From the NCBI GenBank assembly GCA_024509875.1, contig JAMPIV010014141.1, forward strand, positions 186,001 to 250,000: a stretch of 64,000 bases of DNA, given 5' to 3'. The translations under genes and the position numbers were made by a program. The notes under the pieces are model-generated. The model ran no database searches, was not told where the DNA came from, and was given only the letters and a program-made list of their open reading frames with translations. Source of the DNA: Oreohelix idahoensis (lineage: Eukaryota; Mollusca; Gastropoda; Stylommatophora; Oreohelicidae). How positions within the stretch are numbered: the first letter of the stretch is position 1; each line of letters begins with the position of its first letter. Below are positions 1 to 11,006 of this stretch, one piece after another.

Positions 1-249
1 CACTAGATATTTTTAAATGATTAGAAACTTAACGCTAAAAATGAAATTTTCTAACTTTAGCTGGTGCAAACTAAAGAATAATGTCATTTAAATGTGTTAT
101 TTCAAATCCCCCATCTTCAATGCTGATCAAAGATAAAGCAGAAAATCTATCTTGCCTCATTTAAGCTCTCATGTGTGATAAGATCAATTTTAACGTCCTA
201 AAAGATAACTCACAGCTGGAAATTGAAATCGCAATAATAATAAAAAAAA

Positions 250-512
250 GGAACCCGTTACACGCCCATTGAGGCATATTGGGAATATGGTGTTAGGCCC
301 ATATTATCTTGACCGTCGGCACACGAGGGGTGATGTGGTCGGCATCACGCCGGCCGCCTTAACCTTCCCAGAGTAGCTCTGGTACCCATTTGGGGCTGGG
401 TCGACCCAGGAGCCGTTTGTGGCCTAAAGATTTTTCCGCCTCATCTGGGGATCGAACCATAGACCACTGCGCTAGGAAGCCAGTGCACTAACCACTATGC
501 TACCGCGGCTCC
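250..512 (-). mobile_element. tRNA-headed SINE (copy 1, minus)
   Basis: The reverse complement begins GGAGCCGCGG and carries a box A-like TAGCATAGTGG and a box B-like GGTTCGATCCC, the internal RNA polymerase III promoter of tRNA-derived SINEs. The body then runs to TAACGGGTTCC and an A/T-rich tail. A near-identical copy lies at 31678-31956 on the other strand. It interrupts the hAT-like pseudogene just before its dimerisation region. The target duplication is not clear here because the flanks are low-complexity (AAT)n. Confidence 0.85.
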
Positions 513-788
513 ATTATCTGAACAGAAGCTCTTAAGTTTGAACAATTTTTTTCATCGCCTTTCTGACCAATAAACTTGAGGTGTTCCACAGCTTTTGAAA
601 TCTGGACATTTACGAGGCTTTCTAGAAACTCCTGAGTTTATTCATAAAGCTGAAAACCATCAATATCAGTGCTATAAACCGTTCAAGGTTAAGACAACTT
701 TTCTTCAGGATATTTGGGCCATGATTGCTGCGGCTTTCATTTCAATCAAGCAATAATTCTTTAACATCTTCCTTTTCATTATGGAGGC

Positions 789-1556
789 TTACTTACTAAG
801 TCGTTCCCCTTCTACCGTGAGGTGTAGAGGTTTGGAAGAGAGAGCGCCAGACCATCCTATCGGCTATCTTCCTCCTGGCATGGTTCCATTCTAGTCCTCG
901 GTCCTTCAAAGATTGTCTAATGTTGTCCTCCCAGCGGACTGTGTCGTCCTGGGGGTCTGGATCCCTGGCTCTTTGTTTCACATGCTTGTCGTGGTAGCCG
1001 ATCTTCTCCCATTCTGCAGACATGGCCAAACCATCTTACTTGGGACTGTTCTACTTGGGTCTGCAGTGGGGTGGGATTTAAGGCCTTGACGTATAGTCTG
1101 GTTGCGTACCATGTCTCTTCTTGTTACGTCAACAACCTTCCTCAGATACCTCATTTCTGAGGTTTGGATCTGGCTTTTGTGGGTTGTAGTCATTGTCCAT
1201 GACTCGCATCCATATGTCAAGACTGGGACATAGGTGGAGCGGTATACAGCCATCTTCATTTTCTTACCAACCTCTCTCTTGCTGAGGAATCCTCGATTTA
1301 TGACCTGAAAAAGTCTCCCAGCTGCTGCTTTTCGAGTGGCCAACTCTTCTTTGATGCCTCCCTTTCGGTCAATAATAGCTCCGAGGTATTTAAAGTGGTC
1401 TACCTGCTCCAGGACCTGTTCTCCCAGCTTAATCTGATGTCTTCTTTCTTCTCGTGATATCACCATGGATTTTGTTTTAGAGCTGCTTATGACCATCCCT
1501 CTCTTCTCCAGCTCTTCCTTCCAGACTTGCAGGTTGAATTGGAGATGTGCCTCTGA
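789..1556 (-). mobile_element. 5'-truncated LINE 3' end (copy 1)
   Basis: The minus strand encodes the C-terminal part of a non-LTR reverse transcriptase: FKYLGAIIDRKGG, AVYRSTYVPVLTYGCESW, a TSEMRYLRKVVDVTRRDMVRN block and a final VRWEDNIRQSLKDRGLEW. These are typical of RTE- or CR1-like LINE C-termini; the clade is not settled. The frame is broken once near 1020. A 15-base target duplication, TTTCATTATGGAGGC, flanks it at 774-788 and 1557-1571. The 3' end carries a short TAAG-type repeat. The same segment, with the same 5' end, recurs at 57284-58061. Confidence 0.85.
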
Positions 1557-2068
1557 TTTCATTATGGAGGCGATTAATAGTATCTTTCATCATACTCATC
1601 ATTTCTTATTATGCAGCGAGTCTTACATCCTCGGCTTTTTCACCGGGCATTTGTTTCTTCTTTCTGCGGCGCCTTTCTTCTTCAATGTCTCATTCATCAC
1701 ATAGTTTCAACCCTGTCTTAAGTGATTCCCTTGTCAATGATTCTCGAATGCTCAAAATATAATATGGAACGGCTTTTAAATCATAAGCAGCATTATGAAA
1801 GTTCATGGTATGATCTTGGAGTAGTTTTCGAACATGATCAATCTGAACAAGAATTTTGTTCCAAAGTCCAAGCAAAGCTACAGAAGAAATCAAAAGTCGA
1901 AGTTCGCTACATCCTCTGCTTTGCATCACTTCTTGTATCAGCAGTCTCATTTTGATCATCAATCATGCTTTGCAAGACTTCAAATAAAATATCAAAGTAT
2001 TCATGAACTGGCTTGGGCATCCACCAGATATTTTCATATATTAAAATTCACATGGTAATATATACATA

Positions 2069-2280
2069 TTAGTTCACATGTTAGTAATGAAAAATATAGA
2101 ATGTAAAATGACAACTTACGCCAATCCTGCATCACAGACGTTTTGCTCAGATGAATGAAGTTAAGGCATTTGATTAGGCCTTTTACACGTGTTCTTGGTG
2201 GTCGTTACTTTTGTACGATAAAACCTCTATGACTACGTATGTTTAAGTTTCCTCAGCCTTCCTTATTAAAATAGTTTTCC
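2069..2280 (-). repeat. Diverged repeat, copy 1 (partner at 4295-4560)
   Basis: On the minus strand this segment shares with 4295-4560 a block containing NLN(I/T)(R/K)S, then LS(K/Q)(T/K)SV, followed by GTAAGT and an A/T-rich stretch with TTCTATATTTTTCATTA. Similarity is patchy and gapped. It could be an exon with its 5' splice site from a duplicated gene or element, or simply an old repeat. This copy has in-frame stops. No family recognised. Confidence 0.4.
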
Positions 2281-2442
2281 TGGGCTATGTAAGTCCTTCA
2301 AGATTGTTCCACACTATCCGGTCTGATAAATGGAAATTCTGAATTCTAGGCTTCACTCTGGCACAGTCTGTTTTTGTCTTGGCAAGCGTGAATCTCACAG
2401 TGAAGTTAGACTTGAAAAGCGTCAGGTAATATTCACTGTCTG

Positions 2443-2547
2443 CCCCCCCCCCCCCTTTTCCCCCCACACATTCGTTAGTTATGAAGCTAATCAAAAGCTC
2501 CAATCATTTTCAAACATGCATGGGGGGGGGGGGGGGGGGGGGGGGGG
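2443..2547. repeat. Poly-C and poly-G runs
   Basis: A run of 13 C at 2443-2455 (followed by TTTT and more C) and a run of 26 G at 2522-2547. Pure homopolymers; run lengths in an assembly are unreliable. Translated glycine or proline strings here are artefacts. Confidence 0.9.
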
Positions 2548-2559
2548 AGAGAAGAAATT

Positions 2560-5082
2560 TCAAAATATTCTTGACATGGGAAAATGTTGAACGTAATGTG
2601 AAGGTCACGTCGTCCGTATATGGCAATCCAACCTCCAATGCCCTGGCAGGCGAACTTACCAACACATCTGTAAACTCATAAGACAATGTGTTTCAGATGT
2701 AACATTTATTTACTTTATCTAAAGTAATCTTGTCAAAACAAGTCGGACAGGAAACGCTTTTGTCATTCGTTTCCGCCGCGTGTATGTCTGTAATATGCGC
2801 TAATCTTAGCAAAGCTTTGCCGCGCCCTTGCAAATGTTATGCATACAGCAACAATAAGTGTCAAATGGTTTTGACAATATTATCTCAGCCGCTCTTCAAA
2901 TTTTTTGGGGAAGGGATGGGTAACAAACAGACTTGATGACTTATCTCTGAGAGGGGTGTAAGAAGGAAAATACAAAATATCTGCTACACATAGCTGTTAC
3001 GGTAGGTGTTATGATGTTAGCAACTTTTATGGTGAACTCTTTTTAAGTTTACGCATTGAAGGGTTTAAAATGCTATTGATAAATATTAGGGTTCGCGCTT
3101 CACGGTAATTGAACGCGAACGGATAGAATTGCTTAGTTTTATGATGACGTGTTGCATTGTTATGCTAACACGTGACGACACTATAAGTGTACTCTTTGTA
3201 ATTTATATTCCGTCCTAGCGAGACGCGAATTTCAACGCTCCCGTGTATAATAGTAATGGTGTAGAAGTTTTTCAAGATGATGTGGCACTAGGGTCTGCCG
3301 AATTGACATGGATACATGTAACGTCTCATTGTTAATGGGTGAATAATTCTTCAGTACCAGAATAGTCGCATGGAGTATATTATTTTAATTATTAGTATCC
3401 AGATTGTAAAGATCGATCAACTTTGGTTATTCATTACCGGATTACCGACATACGGAATCGCGAGTAAATATCCAAACGTTGTGACGATTAATGGAATAAG
3501 GACAGGAGACGCTGTGTATGTATATGCTTGAACTTAATGTATGCTTAATTCATATCATGTCTCGTGGATTGAATACTGTCAAATAAAACGTATTTTATGT
3601 GGACTCGAACCACCTAAGGACTTGTCGAATATCTACCATTATTGAAGCTTGGACAGTCTTAACTCCGCATTCGCAACCTTTAGTTAAGCACGATTACTCT
3701 ACAGAAACCAAGTCACAATAATATAAGAACAAACTCAAGACATGGCCAGAAAGAATGAACACCTTTTTATTAAGAACAGATTTGTGTAAGGGCAGTAAAA
3801 AGGTCAACCAACTGCCAGAGCAAAACCAGCCATAACAATAGCAGAGAAAGAAAGAGAGAGAGTGCGACAATTGAGAGCACGCTATAAAAATCAGTACAAA
3901 AATGTAACTGATACTGCCGTTGTGAAACAGAGATCGAGAAGGGTGGTCCTATTCTGTCACCCCCCCCCCTCTTTTTTTCATTCCACCATTCCATCTGCCT
4001 CAGAACTTTACCCCCTCTGAGCATTAATATTAATTCCAGTGAGCGGGAAACATCTATTGCATTTATATTGAACATGTTTACATTTATATTTGCACAGTTT
4101 GAAAAGGTTACTATAATAAGTATCTATATCAGTTCTATCCTTATCCACTGCTTGCTCCATCTGGAACTTAGGACTATCTCTCCCTTTTGTTCTGTATGAG
4201 AAACCCGCATAATGCAGACACCAGGTGGTGGTTCATGAAACCATCATTCTATATGCTGAGGTTGCCAGCCACGTATGACTTGGACATGCATTATCAATTT
4301 TTACATGGTAATAATGAAAAATATAGAACTTTACAATGTACAACTTACCCCAATTCCTTTGGGAATACAGACTGACTTCTGGCTCAGAGAAATAGTTAAA
4401 GCAACTTGATTAAGATACCTGTTACATGTGGTCTGGGGTATTACTTTGCAAATAGAATCCCACTTTGACTTAGTGTTCAGGTTTCTAGGATTCCGGGCTT
4501 TCCGTATTAATGAAGGTAAAGTTTTCATCGGATGTACGTCCACAAGATGCTCAAACACGTTGTGCGGTCCTTTAAGGTAGAATCCTGATCCTTGTCCTTA
4601 TGCTGGCTTGTCTGGCTGTTTTCTTGAAGAGTTAAAATTCACAGTGCGGTAAACACTGTCGTAAATTTTTTACAGATAGGTCAGAAGATATTTATTGTCC
4701 CGTCTGAGCAGAGGTGATAGTGGTAAAATATGTGAGAATAAAGGTGTAAGAAATAGATTTTCACGAGGAAATAGTTTGAGAGGAAGATCAGTCTCTGGAA
4801 GGAGTAGTTTCTCTAGTCTAGCCTATCTATACGACTAGATTGTTATCTCAGACGACCTTTCTCTCCCTATATGAAATATAGGTTACACTACACACGCCCA
4901 CGCACACACAATTATGTGACAACAATACGCACAAACGTGAAAAACTATGGATAAGTCGGTATGGGTCTGACCGACACACTAAGTTAAGTTTTGTTTAGTT
5001 TATTATCACTTAAACTTAACAACATCAAAACATAAATATCAAGTATAATCATGTTTACAGACATAGAAAAATAACCCAATAC
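2560..5082. other. Non-coding stretch, mostly unassigned
   Basis: Apart from the repeat copy at 4295-4560 and a short C-run at 3960-3969, I see no credible coding frame, RNA gene or known repeat. Frames are short and broken on both strands. This is the left flank into which the outer LTR element inserted. Confidence 0.6.
4295..4560 (-). repeat. Diverged repeat, copy 2 (partner at 2069-2280)
   Basis: The minus strand reads openly for about 75 residues (with KARNPRNLNTKSKWDSI and SLSQKSVCIPKGIG) up to GGGGTAAGTTGTAC, which resembles a 5' splice site at the same relative place as in the 2069-2280 copy. Function unknown. The open frame makes it a better exon candidate than its partner, but it is too short and isolated to call a gene. 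Confidence 0.35.
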
Positions 5083-5087
5083 GTGCC

Positions 5088-7614
5088 TGTTACGAACAGA
5101 TCTTTCTGAGGCAATATATATATATTTACCTGTCTTGATTGTACACTTTAATTTTGTAAGCCAAGGTGCATAACTCTTGATTTGAGGAGGTTACATTTTA
5201 CAATTGTTGTTACCTTCTCTTGTGTCTAAACCTGACCGTCGGTTTATTATTAGACCCATGTCTGGTTGTTTCCTTATATGGATAGAATATGTCATCTGTT
5301 CTTGGAATGTTTGTAACCTGAGTTGAGGTTTATTCTCTGACCATATAAGGCTCGTTTTGGTCAAGTATCTTTGCTTGGTATGTGTCCAACATCGGCCCAT
5401 TTGAGTTGAACTCAGGGGTCATGCGCTTCTGCGCATGTAAATTTATATTAGACAAACATAAAGGTATGTTTTCAGGCACTCGTAAGAAATAAAGAAGTAG
5501 AACACTTGGACAACAGAAAAACAACAGACGTGAGTGGCTTACCCAGGGTTCGAACCCCGTACCTTCCGTACGACAACTCCGCCTAGCTATCAAGCGAATC
5601 ACACTGACCCCACGGCCAGCTAGGCATCCCCAAAAAAAGATGCTTTACTGGCTATTTATCAGTAAGAAACACAAGATAACACCGGAAGTATACAGTGGGC
5701 AACTCAGCCCCCTTAATGACGCAATCACTTCTGTTGTTCGCCTATTAACAGTATGTGTCAGTCCAAACAAGACAAAGACCTTGATACTGGGTCCAGTAAA
5801 TAGTAGAAGACTAAAGGACAATAGTATAGAACAGTGGGTAGGTTTCTGGTATTGTATGAACATAAATAACACATAAGGAAGGGAAACCCGAGGCCTGTAA
5901 ACAGTAAATTAATATTAGACAAACATAAAGGTATGTTTTCAGGCACTCGTAAGAAATAAAGAAGTAGAACACTTGGACAACAGAAAAACAACAGACGTGA
6001 GTGGCTTACCCAGGGTTCGAACCCCGTACCTTCCGTACGACAACTCCGCCTAGCTATCAAGCGAATCACACTGACCCTACGGCCAGCTAGGCATCCCCAA
6101 AAAAAGATGCTTTACTGGCTATTTATCAGTAAGAAACACAAGATAACACCGGAAGTATACAGTGGGCAACTCAGCCCCCTTAATGACGCAATCACTTCTG
6201 TTGTTCGCCTATTAACAGTATGTGTCAGTCCAAACAAGACAAAGACCTTGATACTGGGTCCAGTAAATAGTAGAAGACTAAAGGACAATAGTATAGAACA
6301 GTGGGTAGGTTTCTGGTATTGTATGAACATAAATAACACATAAGGAAGGGAAACCCGAGGCCTGTAAACAGTAAATTAATATTAGACAAACATAAAGGTA
6401 TGTTTTCAGGCACTCGTAAGAAATAAAGAAGTAGAACACTTGGACAACAGAAAAACAACAGACGTGAGTGGCTTACCCAGGGTTCGAACCCCGTACCTTC
6501 CGTACGACAACTCCGCCTAGCTATCAAGCGAATCACACTGACCCCACGGCCAGCTAGGCATCCCCAAAAAAGATGCTTTAAAGAGACTTCCGTTCCAGGA
6601 GTCTTACAAGAGTTCTGATCAGAGTGAGACGCGTTTTCAGCGTCCGTGATCATTTGTCGGGGAATATGGATGTCCTCTCAAGTTGTTAGTTTATCTAAAG
6701 ATGATTTTCCCTTTTGTGATTCTAAGCGCCTGGAGGCGTGTGAGTTGTTATTTCGGAAGAAAGGTAATTGCTCTTCTGATTATTATTTGTCGCCAGTTGT
6801 TATGATTGACATTTTGTAGGCTGCTTGCTAACTTTCCCACTGGGCGGGAAAGAGTCTACTGCCTTAAGAAGTTACAGCTCACGAATCACCCTGTCTTCTA
6901 TGCATCGGGTTGGTGCATGCCCCAGGGGCTATCTGTTGGTTGAACTCTGTGCTCCGGCGGTATCACGTCAGTCAAGGTTTGACACCTTTGCTATTAAAGG
7001 AACTTAGAGGACATTGCCTGATGTACTCCAGAAGATATGTCTGTCTTGCTGGGGTCAGAAAGAGAGAGTTGGTTTACTCCCCTACATCTATATATCTCAG
7101 CTGTAGTAGAAAAGGATGATGGTTTCAGCACCTGATTATATCTACAGTCGTTTGCTGATGTATTTGATACCAATTATATTATTCACCATTGCTATGCTAT
7201 ATGTCGTCAAGATCGTACTGACTTTGTATATGCTGATGAACGTCTACTGTCCTGTGTCGTGAATAAATGCATGAAACGTCACCAGCTGTTACCATTACTG
7301 ACTTTCCTCGTTGTGAGTCAAAGTGACGTCCTTGTGACCTGTGTACTGTAGTCCTGTGTGGATATTCATGTACTATCAACATATTAGACAACCTACCAGA
7401 CACGAGACACCCTTCCATACAACCTTCAACATCCTCTGGTGTCTACAGAAGTATATTACCACCACACTTGGTGACTACCAAATATTACACCAACATTTTG
7501 TGGCCAATTCCACTTCTACATTTCTGGGTGGCCAATATTACTTTCAACATTTTTTGGTAAACAATAATCACCACTGCTACCCTGTGGTGGACTACAACAA
7601 ATAAAACTTCAACA
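5088..7614 (+). repeat. 5' LTR of outer element (with SINE array inside)
   Basis: It begins TGTTACGAACAG and ends CTTCAACA, giving a TGTT...AACA terminal inverted repeat. It matches 33942-35351 from end to end except for an insertion at about 5438-6578, about 20 bases missing at that site, a 6-base deletion near 6749 and a longer AT run near 5117. Without the insertion it is about 1390 bp, against 1410 bp for the 3' LTR. Small open frames inside (for example 6825-7007 and 7341-7604) recur in the other LTR, carry no known domain and are not called as genes. Confidence 0.88.
5438..6578 (-). repeat. 467-bp tandem array of a tRNA-headed SINE
   Basis: A 467-bp unit repeats about 2.4 times (homologous points at 5640, 6107 and 6574), giving the pattern SINE, spacer, SINE, spacer, SINE. 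On the minus strand each SINE head starts near GGGGATGCCTAGCTGG and has a box B-like GGGTTCGAACCC. The copies are almost identical, so the amplification is recent. The array sits inside the outer 5' LTR and is absent from the matching 3' LTR, so it arose after the outer element inserted. The end of the spacer resembles the tail of the related SINE at 36690-36960. Confidence 0.8.
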
Positions 7615-8935
7615 ATTTGGTGGCCAGCTGGTTTCGTCTGGTAACCAGCACTTACGGGGTCCATAACCCATTCATCATTCGGAGGTCAAGTTTCGGTGAA
7701 CTGTTCTCGCCTCATGCCTTCAAGATAACTAGGTCAGCATATTACACAGTTTCCCTGCAATCAACATTGTGACGTGTCATAGTAATATGTGTACTGTACT
7801 TGTAAGCTGAAAGTACCCGGCGCGACCTGATAGATTGCCGACATTGCAGTTTTCAACGTAAGAAGGTCAAGTGCCGATTCAATCGAGTAACTGCTTTAAG
7901 AAGGTCAAGTACCGATTGCATCAAGTTACTGCTTTACTATATCAGAAGGTCAAGTTCCGTGTGAGTCGTCGTTACAGTTTTGTGATGCAAGTCCAGATGT
8001 TTGATCAGCGTTGGATCATCTATCTTTAGAATGCTGATTACCACCTGTTCTTTGCCGTGTTGACGATAGGATTAACATAAGATGAGTGGCTATTTTGTTT
8101 GTGAACTGTGCCCTTATGTTGTGTTAACTGAGCCTTCTATGTTTTCATATCCTTTTTGTTATATGTTTATATGTTACATGTTACTTTGTTTATATGTTAT
8201 TTGTATATTTATATGTGTTTATATTTCAGCGGGATTCAGGTTGGGCGGTGACTCCTTTAGAATATACCACATGAAAGAGGTTTTCTATTGAGAGCGTTTT
8301 CTTTAGGGAATATGCAAATTTCCCATAGCGAAATTTGCTAGCGACAATAGTTGCTATATTTGTTTAGTTGTGACGAGGTGTGCTTTTTTCTTCGTCGTTT
8401 TTTGTAATATTTTTTCTGTTCTTTAGTTTTGAATTGATTTGTTTGTATTTGTTCGCCTCCTCTTTTCTATCATTCAGTTCTATACATCCTTTTTGTTTAT
8501 ACACTGTGACGTCATTTGTTTTGTTTGATTTTTTTCGCAGTTATCATCACATGCTCTGTGATATTATTTTTCTTTAGTTTTTCTTGTTGATATAGTTGAT
8601 TTCTGCGAATGTTTTCATATTGTCTTTTATGATTGTCCTTTGTCTATATTGTTTGTTGACATACGCTATTAATAGATATATTTAGTCACGTACTATTGAT
8701 AGACATATTTGGTCATGCACTATTAGCTGTGTAGTGCACTTATGATAAAGAATCGACTGGTGGTGTTATTATAATACAGTTGATTATACAAGTTCTTTTG
8801 CAAAAGACTTGTCTCCCACAGATATTGGGATCATATAATGTGATTATACAAGTGCTTTATTTAAGACTTGTTACCATTAAGGTTAGAATAAGATAATTTA
8901 TTATTTCAGGTTTTGGACTCATATTATTAGACATT
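7615..8935 (+). other. Outer element leader (5' untranslated region)
   Basis: Non-coding leader between the 5' LTR and gag. It starts with the primer-binding-like ATTTGGTGGCCAGCTGG. It then holds three copies of AGAAGGTCAAGTNCCG (7861-7876, 7899-7914, 7944-7959) plus a weaker one near 7681, two hairpins of the form ACAAGT...ACTTGT (8788-8812 and 8848-8871), and a TTTATTATTTCAG splice-acceptor-like site 26 bases before the gag ATG. All three kinds of feature recur in the inner element's leader. Confidence 0.7.
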
Positions 8936-10591
8936 ATGTCTACACTTGAGTACTTTATTGAGCAAGGGAAATCCCTTGGCAAGACTGGTGATAAGTTGGA
9001 AGAATATGCGACTACTCAATATGACAAGGCATTAAAGTCGGAAGAAAAGAGAATGGAAATAGAAGCTGAACAAAATAAAGCAGAAGCTGAGAATTTAAAA
9101 TTGCAGATGCAGGTGGAGGAAAGGAGATTCCAGATGGAAATGGAAAAACAAAAAAGAGTAGCTGAGGCTGAGGAGAAAAAGTTAGAAAGAGAGGCTGAAA
9201 ATAAAAGATTAGAAAGAGAGGCTGAAAATAAAAGACTAGAAAAAGAGGCTGAAAATAAAAGACTAGAAAAAGAGGCTGAAAATAAAAGACTAGAAATAGA
9301 GGCTGAAGAGAGGAAATTACAAAGAAAGGCTGAAGAGAGAAAAGAAAAAGCAAAAATGGAGCACGAAGAAAAACTCTTAGCTTTGGAGTTAGAGAAGTTA
9401 AAGTTGATGAACATGGGTAATGCTAATGATGCAAATAAGGTGTCATCTTCTGATAAGTCTAATGCTAGTACTTTCAAGATTAAGCTACCAGCTTTCAATG
9501 CTTCCAGTGACGATATAACGTTCTATCTGGACAGATTTGAATGGTCATGTAAAACACATAATATAGATAGATCACTATATGTTGATCAATTGTCGAATAT
9601 ACTTAAAGGTGAAGCTTTGAGCATGCTAAGCATGGTAGATGAGCCTGACAAGAACAATTATGAGGTTGTAAGGGCGGCCTTATTAAAGAAATACTAACTT
9701 AACGAAGACGGCTATCGTCTTCAATTTAAAAATATGTTGCCAGAAACTGGGGTAGAATTCTCTGAATTTATTGCAAAAATACGTCTCACGTTTTCACGTT
9801 GGGTTGATTTGTCTAAGACAGAACATACATTTGAAGCACTTATGGACTTACTACTTAGAGACAAAGGTATGTCTTCTGTCAATGAGTCTTTTCTTGCTTT
9901 TCCTTCATGAGCGTAAGCCTAAAAACATAAAAGAAATGGAAGAATATTGTTGCCAGTATGTCACTGCGCACCCTCATGTAACCATTAGCAACTCTAAAGT
10001 GAAAGAAGGTTTGCCAGTTGCTTCGGCAGCCCCATATGGCCCAAACTTCTTCCGTAAATTTCAGGGTACTCAACAAAATTTTGACAAGAAAAGTAACCAT
10101 AATTATGCTCAGAATCAGGGCAATCAATCACATAGCGGTTCTTCTTCGAAGAACTGGAGACGGGCTGATAGTCCTCGTTATTCTGTACCCAATAATTATA
10201 GACATTTTAGAAGAGGTTATAATAATAGAGGTTGTCAAAACTATTCTTCGCGGAGACCTCAATACCAAACTCATAGATGTTCTCATCAATATGGAAATGA
10301 TAATGATAACTATGGAAACTGGGATTCAAAACAGGATAACAGTTACAATAGAGAATACAATGATAATTTCAGAGGTAATAATAGTCGAGGTAGATCTCAA
10401 CACAAAAAAAGAGATATCAGCAAGCAAACGCTGTACAGCAAGAATCTCAAGGAGCCTGTATACAGGTTGATGATAATAAAAACTCTAGCGCTGTCTCATG
10501 TTCTGCCTTTGACTTTGGGAGAGCAAATGAATGCCCCCAATGCTCTACTTTGTTCGAACCGACTACTGTAACTACCTTGAGCTGTGGTCAC
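8936..10591 (+). pseudogene. Gag region of outer element (disrupted)
   Basis: It starts MSTLEYFIEQGKSLG, matching the Gag starts at 17886 (minus) and 22790. A long charged coiled coil with repeated EAENKRLE units follows (residues about 30-150), then the Gag core with FYLDRFE, and an Arg/Asn/Gly-rich tail. Lesions: a stop at 9695-9697 where the relatives have Gln, a one-base insertion near 9900, and a one-base deletion in an A-run near 10405-10412. The frame ends at the motif CPQCSTLFEPTTVTTLSCGH because the middle element inserted there (target duplication GTCAC at 10587-10591); pol resumes at 29493. The product would have been the capsid/nucleocapsid protein of the particle. Confidence 0.85.
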
Positions 10592-11006
10592 TGTTACCAA
10601 CAGATTACTGGGGACAATGAAGATAGAGATGTATGTATATAGGAAGATATTTATTTGTTTGTATACTTGTTATGTTTGGAAATATTTGGTAATAATATTT
10701 TGAGTCTGAGATTAGAACTCTAGTCAAAGGGCGAATACTAATTTTTTGCTTCGAGTGAAAGTAAATATATAGTCGCCCCACTTGAATATAGTTGAAAGGT
10801 TAACATTAGCGCATGCCCAATAAGACGATTAGTCGTCGTTGGCGCTTCCGTGATGACGGACGGATCTTGAAGGCTGTCGGACATATGAGAGTCCGAAGTT
10901 TTTGGTCATTGTGATTGATTCTGGGGAAGAGAGGAGTTTTCTCTCAGTATACTATGATGGTCGATACTTCTCCCAGAATATATATGTTAGTGTGCTAGTT
11001 ACTAGT
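10592..11006 (+). repeat. Middle element 5' LTR, left part
   Basis: It starts TGTTACCAACAG and matches 28055-28469 with three differences. It stops at GTTACTAGT, where CTAGT (11002-11006) is the target duplication of the inner element; the LTR resumes after the second CTAGT (20533-20537). Confidence 0.93.

Larger units (their letters stand above)
35..2020 (-). pseudogene. Degenerate hAT/ZMYM1-like transposase pseudogene
   Basis: Read on the minus strand, from about 2020 down to a stop at 35-37, the fragments follow the C-terminal half of hAT-derived ZMYM1-like proteins: a stretch around LWNKILVQIDHV, then GLKLCDE, a basic run with RRRRKKKQMPGEKAEDVRLAA, MMSMMKDTINRLHNE, and finally the hAT dimerisation region with ISSCELSF, LKLILSHMRA and RFSALSLISIE. 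The frame is broken by several stops and shifts. It is also physically split by a LINE tail (789-1556, between NRLHNE and KEDVKELL) and by a SINE (250-512). The family call rests on recalled motif order, not on a search. No zinc-finger N-terminus is visible. It is certainly non-functional; whether it was a transposon or a host copy is unknown. Confidence 0.65.

Noticed and set aside
2330..2590. Glycine-rich frame across the poly-G run
   Set aside because: Homopolymer translation, with no similarity outside the run.
5438..6578. Regularly spaced repeats resembling a CRISPR array
   Set aside because: The 467-bp units are tRNA-headed SINEs in tandem in a eukaryotic LTR; there are no short repeats with unique spacers.
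6825..7007. Small frames in the outer LTRs (also 34562-34744, 7341-7604, 35078-35341)
   Set aside because: They recur because the LTRs are duplicates; substitutions between copies show no sign of coding constraint that I can see, and no domain is recognised.
9016..9498. Long minus-strand frames opposite the outer gag (160 and 113 codons)
   Set aside because: They are antisense shadows of the repetitive coiled-coil codons; composition is Ser/Phe/Leu only and they have no counterpart domain.
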